Shown: in pieces, positions 1 to 9,741 of the stretch
How positions within the stretch are numbered: the first letter of the stretch is position 1
How the letters are laid out: each line of letters begins with the position of its first letter
Assembly: GCA_004431415.1 (NCBI GenBank)
Contig: QPMI01000300.1
Location: 1 to 43,515, forward strand
Length of the DNA: 43,515 bases
Source of the DNA: Cyanophora paradoxa
Taxonomy: Eukaryota; Glaucocystophyceae; Cyanophorales; Cyanophoraceae
Direction: 5' to 3'
The notes under the pieces: generated by a model
What the model was told of the DNA's origin: nothing
Databases searched by the model: none
Seen by the model: the letters and a program-made list of their open reading frames with translations, nothing else
Program-made: the position numbers and the translations under genes

Positions 1-275
1 AAATTGCATTTTCGAAGCAGGAATCATCAATATTTCGAATATTCACTGTGGCTCTCTTCCTAGCAATCCACTCTGGGGTTTGTAGAAAGCATCCACCAGT
101 TGAGCATAACTCATAATAGCCACTCTGAGTATTTCGATTCTTTCAAGCGATAGCTATCAACCACATTCATCTGCTCCTGACACATTTGGGCTGCTTTATT
201 CAGCTCAGTTCGAATATTTCTCGACCTGGTTAATACAAAATAATCACTGTAAATGTATTTCGATATCCAAACCTG
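1..275 (-). pseudogene. Fragment resembling N-terminal region of polinton pPolB proteins, cut by window edge
   Basis: On the minus strand two reading frames together give a recognisable pattern. One (about 275 to 111) contains LTRSRNIRTELNKAAQMCQE. The other (about 147 to 2) contains PEWIARKRATVNIRNIDD followed by SCFENAI. Proteins of polintons/Mavericks, often the N-terminal part of the protein-primed DNA polymerase, carry a similar segment with an LP-x-x-I element, then an (I/V)N(I/V)xNxDxxCFxWA(I/V) motif. The two frames must be joined by a one-base shift near 120-145, so the gene is broken, and it runs off the left edge. The polymerase domain itself is not visible, so the identity rests on this N-terminal motif alone. 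Confidence 0.45.
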
Positions 276-338
276 GATTGCTCACTTTTACGAACTTGCA
301 GATAAAAGACAAGCGAACCTTGATTGCCCTGAATTGAT

Positions 339-718
339 CTAAACCCGCTTTAATCGATTAGGAAGGGATGTAGCAATTCTGTCCAGGAATTCAATCACAT
401 CTACAACAACTTCCTTCTGGCTCTGTAAGTGAGCCAGCGATATAATTCATTCATGGCTGTTCCATCTTCTGCTCAGGTTCTATTTGCCTTAGGCGATCCA
501 GTTCATCCAAGGTTTCAATTTTATCATATAGGTTATTTGCTTTTCTGGTCAATCTGGCTAAAGTGGGTCTACCCTTTGCAATTAAATCTATTTCCGGTCA
601 TATTCAGCCTCTGTATTTCATGGGCTGCATAAAGTGTTCCCAGCAATCCCATGAGTTCCCATTTCTTCTCCCTTATGAGTTTGTTGGTAATTCGGGCATT
701 ATTCCTAACTTGTTCCTA
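339..718 (-). pseudogene. Broken small gene, unknown function
   Basis: Minus-strand reading from about 718 gives a charged helical segment (RITNKLIREKKWELMGLLGT). After a one-base shift near 600 it continues with ARLTRKANNLYDKIETLDEL and ends at a stop at 451-453. Another short open stretch (QSQKEVVVDVIEFLDRIA) in a different frame ends at 339-341 and may be the same gene after a further shift. No family is recognised. The frame breaks match those in neighbouring element genes, so a decayed viral gene is the simplest reading. It could also be the upstream part of the broken gene at the left edge. Confidence 0.35.
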
Positions 719-757
719 TTCTAAGGGATATTTTATTTTAGAGCATTTTAAACGCAA

Positions 758-858
758 GTGGACTAAGTGGGTGAGTTGAGGCACTTTTTATTTCTTTTTA
801 GGGCAGAGTCCTCTTCAGAATCTGTGAAAAAATGAGTCAACTCCCCCACTTAGTCAAC
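758..858. repeat. Left stem-loop (22-nt arms)
   Basis: Arm 758-779 pairs with arm 837-858 with two mismatches in 22 and a loop of about 57 nt. The arm core is GACTAAGTGGG followed by GAGTTGA. The same core forms the longer stem-loop at 20,475-20,588, so the pair brackets nearly all genes of the element. It lies in a gene-free stretch between two broken small genes. An origin, a packaging signal or a terminator are all possible. Confidence 0.8.
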
Positions 859-945
859 CTAATCGATAAATAAACCATAAATAAAAGACTGTTTGGGTCT
901 TTTATGATAAATTTGAGTCAACCATGAGTCCACTTTTGAGTAAAC

Positions 946-1149
946 CTAAACTTCAACATCAGAGTCATAATCTGATGCATCAGGATCAGCAGCAGGTAGG
1001 TCTGTTTCATCCTTGGATTAGCTTCTTCCTCATAGTCTCATCATCTACAAGCTTCATCTTTCTGAATTCCTCAAATACTTGTGGGAATAGGAATGATAGT
1101 ATTGTTTGCCATTTGTAGTTTTCACTTGGATATATGTAACACTTCTCAT
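946..1149 (-). pseudogene. Small broken gene with acidic C-terminus
   Basis: An ATG at 1149 opens a short frame beginning MRSVTYIQVKTTNGKQYY. After a shift the reading continues with FRKMKLVDDETMRKK, and a further shift leads to the acidic tail DPDASDYDSDVEV and a stop at 946-948. About 65 residues in all, with two apparent frameshifts. It sits just downstream of the primase-helicase on the same strand. Function unknown; the acidic tail is the only notable feature. The antisense open frame is considered a shadow. Confidence 0.35.
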
Positions 1150-1182
1150 TTCAGTATAATATCGGCGACTATTATAATCGTT

Positions 1183-3526
1183 TTAATTTATTGCTGGTAA
1201 TAAACTCTGGAACCACTTCCAGGTTTCCACAAGGCTACCAGACTTGCATTTATTCTCGGAAATTAAGCCTCGATCCACAAGCCACTTAGTGAACATAAGA
1301 ATGATTGGAGCGCACACCTGTTGGGCTAAATAGTATTTATTTGTAAGGGGTCTATCAGCAATCCAGTTCACATCCTCACAGTCAACTTTGGTTCTCAAAT
1401 AGTGGGCAATGTTTCGAATATTGCAGTGATCATTTAGCCATTTTACAAGTGGAAGGAAGTATGACCTATCCTTTGCGAATTTCTTACTAACTTCAACAAC
1501 CACAAATCGCCTATCTCCAGCTTCAATTTTCACTGGAATGTTGTTATTGCTGGTGAATATAATCCTGGCAAAGTTGCTTTTTGTGTATGAATCTATCCCT
1601 TTGTGTTCAATTACAATCTTATCAGAAGTTATGAGATCTTTGAGCATATCATTATTTTCGAATGTGTCCTTGCCTGAGGCTTCATTCACAACAATCAAGA
1701 TCTTATCCTCTCTATTGTGGGCAAATCGACCAAACAGATCCTCTTTTGGCTTTCCAGTTGCATAACTTAGGGCATCTCCAAGTATCTTCTTTTGGAAAGT
1801 ATCAACCAACACATTTTACCAGTTCCCTGCTCACCAATGAAGATTAAGGATACTCCATTGAGTTCCCCAGGCTTTTGCAGCATGTGGCAAACCATTTCAA
1901 CAGATATTCATAGGTATTTTGATCCTCACCAGACATTAAGAACAAGTGATCTAGGAAAGGCTTAATCATCTCAGCAGTTACATCCTCTGGAGCATTTTCG
2001 AATTGCTGATGGTCGACCTTCATTCCTGGATAGAGATTAAATACAGACTTGCATTTTGCACTGAGAGTAGCAGGAGGGGAAGGAAATCCATGTAAGTTGA
2101 TCTTGTGGCTGTTGGATCCACAATCCATTTCCTAAATGATTGCTCCCATTTCTCTTTCTCATTATCTGTTCCCTCATTGACAATCACCTTATGCATCAAA
2201 TGGGGGAAATGCTTTGTAGAGAGCTTCCCAATATCTTTGGGCATCCAGCAAAGTAGTTGTTCATCCCAGAGCATCACACAACCAACATTTTCAACATGAT
2301 GCATTCGAGCATTGAAATACCTCTTATGCACATTGTAATGTTCAGCCAAAGGAGGGATACTTGCAGTCTTGTAATCGATTTCATCTGTGTCCTCTGGTAG
2401 GAATGCATACTTTTTGGGGAAGAGTTCCTTGAAAGCTCATTGTTATCTTTGCTCAACCAATAAACCAAGGATTTGAAGGTCAACACTTTGCCAGGCTCAG
2501 CCTTCTCTTGCTTCTGCGAAGCTGTGTAAACTTCTCCTGGCATTCATCATAATCATACTTGTCACTCTGTTCTGAGAATTGGTGGAAGAGTTCAGCTTGC
2601 ATTTTAGGGGTGAACTTGTTGTCTTCCCCAACATTGATGATGACCAGTCCAACATCAATCCAAGTCTTATACTCATTAGCTCTCTCACCATTCAGACCCA
2701 TTATAACACTTTGTAGCAGTTCGAAAGTAACAGGATTTTCGGGTTCAGTGTCTTTTTCAGCTTCTACCTTCTCAGTCTTCACTTTATCACTTTTTGGCTC
2801 CTTTTAACTGGTTTTGGCTCAGGGCTATAATTTGCGAATGCAGAAATATTCGATTCATCCACAAGTTTAGTAGAAGCTGAGAAGAAAGATACAAAGAAGT
2901 CCTCATTTCGCATTAACACTTTGTCACAGTCAACGAATTTCTTAAAGCAAACGTTTTTATCAACATCTTTCTTTGATTTATTTTGAGCATCCAGAGTCTC
3001 ACCTTTGCAGCAATTGAGGCAGATAAGGTTCTGTGTGGAGCTGTAAACTCCACTGTCATAATCCTCATTTTTCACCAATCCCATAGCTTTGAAAAGCTTG
3101 GGGATATCTTCATGTTTGCATGCAAGCGATTTAATGATAAAGTGGGCTGAGATCTTGAACTTGGTGACATCCTCCTTGATCAAATAAACCCTTCTATGGC
3201 GAACTGCAACAGCAATATCGTTAATCGAAGTGGTCCCAGATCGCTTCCATAGCTTATCTCTCATCTCTCTTACAACAGTTTCCGCCTCAGCATAGTTTTC
3301 AGCAATGTTCTCCTTCAAATCAGCGAATTTATCCAGGTCCAGGTAAACTCTGGTGACTTGTTCAGGCTGAATGCATTCAGCCCAGGTCTTAACCTTGCTA
3401 TTATCAATGGCTTCAAGGGCATCTTCGCAGAATCAAATACATGGGTGACCTTGTTGCGATCACCAATGAGAGTACTAAGGAATGTAGCATTTCAACAGGT
3501 GTGGCGAATTTCTCGATTTTGTTCAT
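1183..3526 (-). pseudogene. PrimPol (AEP primase) fused to superfamily-3 D5-like helicase, multiply frameshifted
   Basis: Replication protein of about 770 codons, read 3526 to 1183. The N-terminal part has a DLD pair in RVYLDLDKFADL (near 3,340), matching the catalytic aspartates of archaeo-eukaryotic primases, followed by KFKISAHFII, resembling the sxH motif. The C-terminal half is a D5-type SF3 helicase: a D5-N-like segment, Walker A GEQGTGK (about 1,815-1,836), Walker B-like ILIVVNEASG, and the sensor/arginine region IIFTSNNNIP...GDRRF. Its normal role would be priming and unwinding during element replication. The frame changes at least six times (about 1,817, 1,890, 2,050, 2,300, 2,540, 2,790 and again upstream), including inside the P-loop, so this copy should not make an active enzyme. 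The start is the ATG that best extends the N-terminus. Confidence 0.82.
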
Positions 3527-3586
3527 ATTCGATTTTGGGGACTTCTACCTTTAACGAAGAAAATAATTTCGGAAGGAGGAATTGTC

Positions 3587-3598
3587 TTTTATATATAT
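3587..3598 (-). promoter_or_regulatory. TATA-like element upstream of the primase-helicase gene
   Basis: A run of alternating T and A (core TATATATA) lies about 60 bp upstream of the ATG at 3526, in the 217-bp gap between this gene and the downstream end of the GRP-motif gene. The gap otherwise holds no open frame with support on the minus strand. Promoter role is inferred from position and composition only. Confidence 0.3.
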
Positions 3599-3743
3599 CC
3601 TATTATTTGCCAAGTCCTTAAGTAGTTTTGGGTCGGGATACTGTCTCGATAAATAGATACAGTTTTAAAAAAGAGGGAAGAAAGCTGTCATTTTTTTGCC
3701 TCCGATCAAATCGATTTCTACAAAATTTGTTTCGATCGAGAAT

Positions 3744-4235
3744 TTATTCTTCGATATATTTCCGAGGTCTTCCAACCGGTTTATGCTCTTTGGTGTCTTG
3801 GTTGTTCATCTTTCTTCTTGTGGTAATATTCCAGCGCTTTGCCTTTTTCTGTTCGCGATATTCTTCATTTTCCCTGTATTTCCTCTGGTGTCTGAGGGCA
3901 ATCTTTTCAGTTCTTCTGGTGTGTGAACTGTAGCGGCTCCTTGGATAATCGTTCCTCCTTCTTTTATGATAGGCTTCGCGTTTTCTTTGGGCATCTTGCT
4001 CCCTTTTCAGTCTCAGCTTCTCTGCTTTTTCATCATCTGTGAGTATCTTGCGGATATCGGCATTTCTCTTTAATAGTAGATACGAAAATAATTTTTCCTC
4101 AATACAACCTATCTACTTTTTCCTTAAGTCATTTTTTGTTGCGAACACCAGTTCCTGTCTGTAAACTTTTATAGCTGCCTCAGTAGCATACTGAGACCGC
4201 TTTTTCTCAATTATCTTATAGACCTGGGGGTCCAT
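3744..4235 (-). pseudogene. Basic AT-hook-like (GRP) protein with an in-frame TAG at codon 41
   Basis: One frame runs from the ATG at 4235 to the stop at 3744-3746, 163 codons, interrupted by a single TAG at 4113-4115 after ...NDLRKK. Downstream the same frame is coherent: a long Lys/Arg-rich helical region (KAEKLRLKREQDAQRKREAY), then KYRENEEYREQKKAKRW, then PVGRPRKY near the end, an AT-hook-like GRP core. It is paralogous to the product of 4216-4461, which has RYREDPEYREYKKQ and RGRPIKYY in the same order. A DNA-binding role is inferred. The TAG may be a nonsense mutation, or could be read through or recoded; decay is more likely given the neighbours. The ATG overlaps the 3' end of the gene upstream. 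Confidence 0.55.
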
Positions 4236-4461
4236 TGCTACTTTCAGTTGGCAAATAATATTTAATCGGTCTTCCTCTGGGTCTCTGCTCCTCTTTTTGG
4301 GCTTTTCTGCGATAATAGGATGCCAGGGCTTGCTGCTTTTTATACTCTCTATATTCTGGGTCCTCTCTATATCGTTTCTGCATTGCTAGAATGTGTCTAA
4401 TGGAACCCTCAGTAACAGGTTCATCACTGGTAAACTCGATTAAACTAATAGTATCCTCCAT
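4216..4461 (-). CDS. Small basic GRP-motif protein, putative DNA-binding
   Basis: 81 residues. An acidic N-terminus (MEDTISLIEFTSDEPVTEGS) is followed by a basic helical segment RYREDPEYREYKKQQALASY and RPRGRPIKYY, whose GRP core resembles an AT hook. Intact frame. Its last 20 nt overlap the start of the paralog at 3744-4235 and its start overlaps the end of the gene at 4445-4726, so the three form a tight overlapping run. The pairing of a charged helix with a GRP core suggests DNA or chromatin binding, but this is inference from composition; no family is recognised. Confidence 0.55.
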   Translation of the reverse strand: MEDTISLIEFTSDEPVTEGSIRHILAMQKRYREDPEYREYKKQQALASYYRRKAQKEEQRPRGRPIKYYLPTESSNGPPGL

Positions 4462-4726
4462 TTATATTCCCAGAGAAAACGTTTTCTGCTGACAGAGAAC
4501 TTCTCCTTGGATACTCCTGTTGCTCCTGTTGCTCATATGTATACTCTGTGGGGTCTGCTGGCATTGACTCCACAGAAACTGTAGACCTCCTTCTCTCTCT
4601 TGCTTCTGAGGCATTATCCTCATTATCTGACATCTCAAACTCCACTGTTGTCTCACAACATCCACTGTGGCAATTGCTCACCACATGCAGACTGAACATC
4701 TCGAAGAACTTTCGTATTATGTCCAT
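4445..4726 (-). CDS. Hypothetical protein, 93 aa
   Basis: Starts MDIIRKFFEMFSLHVVSNCH with a short hydrophobic N-terminal stretch, then a Cys-containing segment (HSGCCETTVEFEM), an acidic and Arg-rich middle (SDNEDNASEARERRRS) and a Gln/Glu/Tyr-rich tail. No family is recognised. It overlaps the downstream GRP gene by 17 nt, which supports it being real and co-transcribed. The polar, disordered composition fits a small virion or regulatory protein, but nothing decides. Confidence 0.5.
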   Translation of the reverse strand: MDIIRKFFEMFSLHVVSNCHSGCCETTVEFEMSDNEDNASEARERRRSTVSVESMPADPTEYTYEQQEQQEYPRRSSLSAENVFSGNINGGYY

Positions 4727-4794
4727 ATCTCTAATAAAACAGAGAAAATTAAAGCCAAACTCGTCTTTTATATACTGTTGGGCAACTCCCTTTT

Positions 4795-5481
4795 CTACTT
4801 CAGCTTTGGTGGCACCAGGTTCAATGGTTCCCTTTTGGGTTTTGTTTTCATTTCATCTACTGCCTGCTCATCGATTTGGTTCTCTTTCTTAGCAATAAAC
4901 TGTTTATCTGGGACACCAGTAATACCCATTTTATAAACTTCCTTTCGAAGCATCTCCTTTAGCTTGGCTCTCTCTTTCTTCTCAGTAACATACTGCTCCA
5001 AGGCACTTGATTTGGCTTCCAGATCTTTGAGTTTAGCAGTCATCTCATCCCATTGAGCCTTGGGAATTCGATGAACATTCTGAGTGGGAGCAGTCTTGTA
5101 TGTGACTTCACCAGCCATAGACTGAATTACCTTGTCTGATTCCTTACTAAGACCTTCACCTTTGCGAGTCAGTGAAAGATCTTGCAAGCCTAAACCTTTA
5201 TCATCAGCAGCACCAATAATTCGCCTGGCACCCTCAGCAACAGACTTCATCTTTGAGGCTTCTGGTGAGATGTTGAGTTGGTCAGCAGTTGAACTTTGTG
5301 GGGCTTTGTCATCGACTGATTCCTCATAGGCAGCATTTAGGGGGTCTTCTTGGGGTTGTGAGGGTTTGATTTCGTTCATACCATTGAATTTCATGGGTTC
5401 AGTGTTAATAGATCCATTGTTTCCACCACCTGAATAGCCAACAGCCCCAGCTGGGATCCCTATCTTTCGTTTGGGAGGCAT
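4795..5481 (-). CDS. Hypothetical protein, 228 aa, coiled-coil C-terminal half
   Basis: Begins MPPKRKIGIPAGAVGYSGGG: a basic start, then a Gly/Asn-rich, probably disordered region to about residue 90. From about residue 135 a charged helical region (MTAKLKDLEAKSSALEQYV, then EKKERAKLKEMLRKEVYKMG) is a likely coiled coil. No catalytic motif seen. It sits immediately downstream of the packaging ATPase, in the block leading to MCP, so a structural or assembly role is likely by position. The leader matches the element's pattern: an A-rich ATAAAGATA segment directly before the ATG. The frame is intact. No named family is recognised. Confidence 0.6.
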   Translation of the reverse strand: MPPKRKIGIPAGAVGYSGGGNNGSINTEPMKFNGMNEIKPSQPQEDPLNAAYEESVDDKAPQSSTADQLNISPEASKMKSVAEGARRIIGAADDKGLGLQDLSLTRKGEGLSKESDKVIQSMAGEVTYKTAPTQNVHRIPKAQWDEMTAKLKDLEAKSSALEQYVTEKKERAKLKEMLRKEVYKMGITGVPDKQFIAKKENQIDEQAVDEMKTKPKREPLNLVPPKLK

Positions 5482-5509
5482 TGTATCTTTATTAGAATGA
5501 GAGATAATT

Positions 5510-6292
5510 TTATAAACCGCGTTTATATCGCATCAATTTATTGCTATGGACTTGGCTCTTCACTTCTTTGGGGGCTTCCTCTTTCTCTGGGGGTTTCAGC
5601 TCATCTTCTTTCTTTTTGGGCTTCCTGTGGAAGCGAGGGAATGGGAAATCTTTCACAAGGTCCGCTTTATCTACAAAGTATTTAACTGAGTAGCCAGCAG
5701 AGGACCAAACGATATACTGATAGGAGTGAACATACTCTTCAAACATCTTGTAGAAATCCTCTTTATTTCGCATTATATTGTATTCTTCCTCTATGGCTTC
5801 AAGTTCTTTGCGATTAGCAGCACTCAGGAAAACAGCATAATCAGAATTAACTCGAATAGTGGAAGACACTTTTCTGAGTTTCTGTGTAATGCAGATAATG
5901 GATATTTTCGAATGGCGACCTCTGGAATACAAGGATCCGATTATTTTATCCCTTGTGAGATCGACTATCTCATTATCAATTAAATCATCTAAAACAACAC
6001 ACATGTGGTTGACAGGTTCACCTTTTTCGATTTTCTCCTGCCTTTCATCCAAAAGCTTTGAAATGTAACCAGCATCCCATTTACCAAGTTCTACTGTTGC
6101 AACCTCTCTCCAGAAACGATTAAAGCTGGTCCCACTCACAACTAGGACAACATCAATAACTTTGGCATCATGTAATTGCTTTAACCAATACTTTACACAT
6201 TCGCTTTTTCCCGTACAACTTTTGCCTATAAAAATGGCTCTGAAAACACCTTTTATCATTTCAGAAACATTAAACTCTTCTAAATCTTGCAT
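5510..6292 (-). CDS. A32/FtsK-HerA-type genome-packaging ATPase
   Basis: 260 residues, intact. Walker A is GKSCTGKSE (about residues 23-31), preceded by the strand FRAIFI. Walker B is HMCVVLDDLID (about residues 95-105). Downstream SLYSRGRHSKISIICITQK fits the sensor region of A32-like ATPases, with the conserved GRH and the (T/S)Q at the end of a hydrophobic strand. The C-terminal tail is Lys/Pro/Glu-rich. The family pumps DNA into preformed capsids of PLVs, virophages and giant viruses. It lies one gene before MCP, as is common in these elements. Length is normal and both nucleotide-binding motifs look functional. Confidence 0.88.
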   Translation of the reverse strand: MQDLEEFNVSEMIKGVFRAIFIGKSCTGKSECVKYWLKQLHDAKVIDVVLVVSGTSFNRFWREVATVELGKWDAGYISKLLDERQEKIEKGEPVNHMCVVLDDLIDNEIVDLTRDKIIGSLYSRGRHSKISIICITQKLRKVSSTIRVNSDYAVFLSAANRKELEAIEEEYNIMRNKEDFYKMFEEYVHSYQYIVWSSAGYSVKYFVDKADLVKDFPFPRFHRKPKKKEDELKPPEKEEAPKEVKSQVHSNKLMRYKRGL

Positions 6293-6351
6293 TGTTGTAG
6301 ATCTTCCTAAATAAAGACAGATAAAAATAATGCAGGGAGACTGAATATGGT

Positions 6352-7718
6352 CTATAAATTGATTCTACGAACCCCTGAACCGTCTATAATGAGGAAACTA
6401 TGCATTAAAGCGCGAACTTGAACATTGATTGTCTTATCTGTGGGCATGTAGAGTGTGAGGAATGAAGATGAGGAATTTGTCAGGTCAACAAATCCACTTT
6501 GAGCAATATTTCGAATCGCCTTCTCTCCATCAATGCAGAAACTTAAACCTGAAAGGACATATTTATCTGCAACCTTGTCCATGTTAGAGCATTTGAAGGC
6601 ATCAGCAATTAGCTCAGCACCTTTGAGTAGGGAAATTGGCTCAGTGGCATAAAGTCGCTGTCCATTAATTTCAACAGTGAATGTGATGTCTTTGGAGTTG
6701 GCATAGGTCTTAAGAACACTGTGGGAGCCATTGGATTTGTCAACAGTTTCATAATCACGAACTGAAACAAGCAGAGCATAGACAAGACCTGAGATTTGAG
6801 AGAGGTTAATTCGATTGGGCTGGGCATTGCCCTTGGCAGGGAAAGCAATGGCATCTACAAATCCAATATCAAGGGAGGGAATAGCCATGCCAGTAGTCTT
6901 TACTTTTTCAATTACAGTAGCGAAAAGCTCATCAGAAACATTAATAGCATGCATGTAAAGGCGAGGAGAAGTAATTGAAATAGCAGGGGTTGTTGCACCA
7001 AGACTGAAAGTGGTGATGTTTTGACCAACATGGGCAAGTGTAGCATTAGCAGTATCACCAAGACCATCATCTTCTGTCTTATCAGCAGCTGTCCCACCAA
7101 CAACAGGGAGAGAGCGACCACCATAGGAAGTTTCAACATAACCCTTTCCAGCATCCTTAAACCAAACAGTAACAACCATTTCACCAGATAAAGCACCAAG
7201 GGAAGATAGTGATTTAGCCAAGGCACTGGGATTTCAACGAAAAATGAGCCACCAAGTCGGTTGGTTCCATGAGCAGGGATACCATGAACCATGCCCATTG
7301 AGCGTTTCTTTTTAGCTAGTTGATCCTCCGAATAATAGACCAGGGGGAAATGAGCAAGGAAATCAGAAGGGATGTGGTAGGTGTAAGATCCATAGGTAAT
7401 TTCAAGTCGCTGAACTAAAGCACCAACTGGGCGAGTGTATCCATTGCGAACTAGATCTTCACCAGCAAAAGTGATTTCTGGTAGATCGAAAGCAAGTTCG
7501 AGTTTTCCACAGAAATTGTAGCGAGGTAGCTTGAAGGAAATGCGATTTCCTACATTATTCTCAAAAGTATTGCTGGGATTCACAACAACTAGAACTGGCT
7601 TAGACTTGGATTCGAGACCAAGCATAAGGGAGTTATCCAGGAAAAAGGCTTTCGCCTCCTCTGGGGTTGTTAGGGCTTCTTTCAGCGAAAGTCTTTGAAG
7701 AGTGGAAGTGATATCCAT
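6352..7718 (-). pseudogene. Major capsid protein (double jelly-roll type), one frameshift
   Basis: About 455 codons. The start MDITSTLQRLSLKEAL (ATG at 7718) is preferred over an upstream in-frame ATG because it follows the element's A-rich leader (TAAAAGAGATA). The N-terminal part contains VGNRISFKLPRYNF, DLPEITF and a strand-rich stretch; after FVEIPVP the frame moves by one base near 7,215-7,222 and continues with KSLSSLGALSGEMVVTVWF to the stop. Length, beta-strand composition and position next to the ATPase and the minor capsid gene match PLV/virophage capsid proteins. The double jelly-roll fold is known for the family and not demonstrated here. One missing base (a GG/G difference in a TTGG context) is enough to explain the break. 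Confidence 0.75.
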
Positions 7719-7771
7719 GATTATCTCTTTTATTATACTGCAACATAAAAAATCTACCAATGATCCTTAAT

Positions 7772-8781
7772 TTATGCGAAGCTTGTAATTACTGGATAGG
7801 AAGGGTGAAGCTGTGACATTCGCATCTTAAAGTATTCATAAACTGGGTCTCCTGCTGGCTCATCACCATAGCGAATTTCAAAGGTCAGATGAACAGGTTG
7901 ACCCTCAAAATCAATTGGTTCATTAATAGCATTTACAATATCAACCGAGAAAGTGGATAATCCAACCTTCTTATTATAGTATTTGTAAAGTGGATGAGCC
8001 TCTGTCGAATTGTAAACTACATGCTCACCATAATCTTTGTCAGGGACCACTATTTTATGGAAGTAACCAGTCAGAAGACCATCCCCACATTGCACCAGAT
8101 CACCCAGCTCCTTTACTCTCACAAACAAAACACTGTCCCTGGTCTTCTCAGGCTCAAAAGAAGATATAATGCCATTCACTCGACCACCAGTAAAGATTCC
8201 ATCAGTGAGAGCATCATAGACCTGTGATTGGATTGGGGAGTTACCATATCTTCCAGGATCAAGACCCAGCAGTCTAGCTGAACTCAACAGCTTTTGGATT
8301 GTTTGTTGGCTTGGGTTCACAGCTACTGAGAAAGCCAAGTAAAATGGTACTGCTGAGTGGAATATAATTCGTTTCAGTGATTCATCCCATTTGCAGCGAA
8401 TGGATGGTTGGGGATTTCTGCCTTCGAATTTAGAGTTAATTACATTCACCAGTTGTTGGTGGCTTTGGATGGGGGTGTTTCGACTTATAATGAATTGTTT
8501 CCATTGTTCATAGTCAGCAGCTGGGCGAACTGTTGGAATTCCTGAGCTTCCAGCTCCAGGAGTTTGTTCAGAATAATAAATGCTAAATGCATTGTCAACT
8601 GTCACATCTCCAACTTTGGTTTCACCACTCACCATAGGGATGCTGTTATAAAATTCGGCTGATACCAGTCTCACAGCCCTCACATTCTCATAAGAACTTG
8701 GAGTCTAGCCACAAAGCTTGATGTGGGACCATCACCAGAGATTGTATTAAATGAGCTAACCTCGATGTAATCCACAGGCAT
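7772..8781 (-). pseudogene. Minor capsid (penton-like) protein, frameshift near the N-terminus
   Basis: The ATG at 8781 opens MPVDYIEVSSFNTISGDG; near 8,700 the frame shifts by one base and continues SSYENVRAVRLVSAEFYNSI through about 300 residues to the stop at 7772. The pattern 'polypeptide ... ENVRAVRLVSAEFYNSIP' corresponds to ECRVLYAEIPNSIYNS in the divergent gene at 8811, so the two are distant paralogs. Such proteins recur next to MCP in PLVs and giant viruses and are thought to form pentons or other minor capsid parts. Apart from the shift the frame is open and strand-rich. The exact capsid role is inferred from position. Confidence 0.55.
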
Positions 8782-8810
8782 TCTTCTTTTATCTATATTT
8801 ATATATTAAA
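8782..8810. promoter_or_regulatory. Divergent promoter gap, 29 bp
   Basis: Only 29 bp separate the start codons of the two divergent minor-capsid-like genes. The gap is almost pure A/T with two TATA-like cores (ATATTTATATATT) and, on the minus side, ATAAAAGAAGA immediately before the ATG. Both promoters and leaders must overlap here. Function is inferred from position. Confidence 0.5.
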
Positions 8811-9741
8811 ATGAATCGACTTGTTAATATTGATAGCAGGGATAGAAGCCAAGGACAAAATGAAAACTCTTACAGGGTCACTCTCACAACTCCAGTAGAG
8901 AGACCAAGGGAATGTAGGGTTCTCTATGCAGAGATTCCAAACAGTATCTATAACAGTGTGGGAACTGATCATCTAACAGTTCAGTTTAATTACCAAGATG
9001 GTTCATACAATGAAATCATCACACAGAAAGTGTATCCCCTTCCCAGTGGCTACATTAACCAGGGTCATTTTGGGGTAACACACCCTTATAATTATGGGCT
9101 GAACTATTCAAGCTTCCAAACCATTGCAGGCAAAACAGTAGCTTTTGAGTTCAAGATATTCTATAACCCAACTACCTATAAAGTGGAGTTTTACAGTAAC
9201 CATGAGTTTCGTTTTATTGCAAGCAACCAGAGAATAGGGAAGCTTTTGGGTGTGAGTTCTACTGAATACACCAATGGTTATTATAGCACTCCTCCTGCTG
9301 GTGGATCTCCCTATCGACCTGAGAACCTTTTAAAGTATGATGGCAAACCTATTACACCTGATCACCCAGCATGGGGAATCACCTTCTCAGGACCCAGACT
9401 CTCCTCAAAGCCCTTGCAATATTATTTGACAGCAGGAAGATGTCTGATATGAATGCTGAGCAGTATCTGTACATGCATATTAAAGAGCTGTCCCCCTTTG
9501 CCAGCAGACACAATATAATCCCGAAATCGCAACCACATAACCAGGGGCAATCCTTAGACTGCAATTGAGTAAAGATATAGGCGGCTATGTTTACCATAGT
9601 GGTGAGCATGCCGAATTCATTCAGATAAATGACAGAAACCTGGTGATAAGGGAACTCACTGTGGAGTTTAAAGATTACTTTGGTGAACTGATTGATATGA
9701 ATGGAATCGACAATTCTTTTCAGTTGGAGTTTATCGAATAA
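8811..9741 (+). pseudogene. Minor capsid-like protein, at least two frameshifts
   Basis: Starts MNRLVNIDSRDRSQGQNENS and continues YRVTLTTPVERPRECRVLYA EIPNSIYNS, a pattern seen in virion proteins of PLVs and giant viruses (an N-terminal 'N(I/V)DSRDR' and an 'AxIPNxIYNV' segment). The frame is lost between about 9,380 and 9,440, again between about 9,510 and 9,550, and the C-terminus (GELIDMNGIDNSFQLEFIE) ends at 9739-9741. That ending is typical of the same family. About 310 residues if whole. It overlaps the convergent gene at 9731 by 11 bp. It is distantly related to the divergent neighbour. Confidence 0.55.

Noticed and set aside
3628-3933. Plus-strand hydrophobic open frames over 3.6-3.9 kb
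   Set aside because: They are antisense to the Lys/Arg-rich GRP-motif gene; such antisense frames are hydrophobic by codon complementarity.
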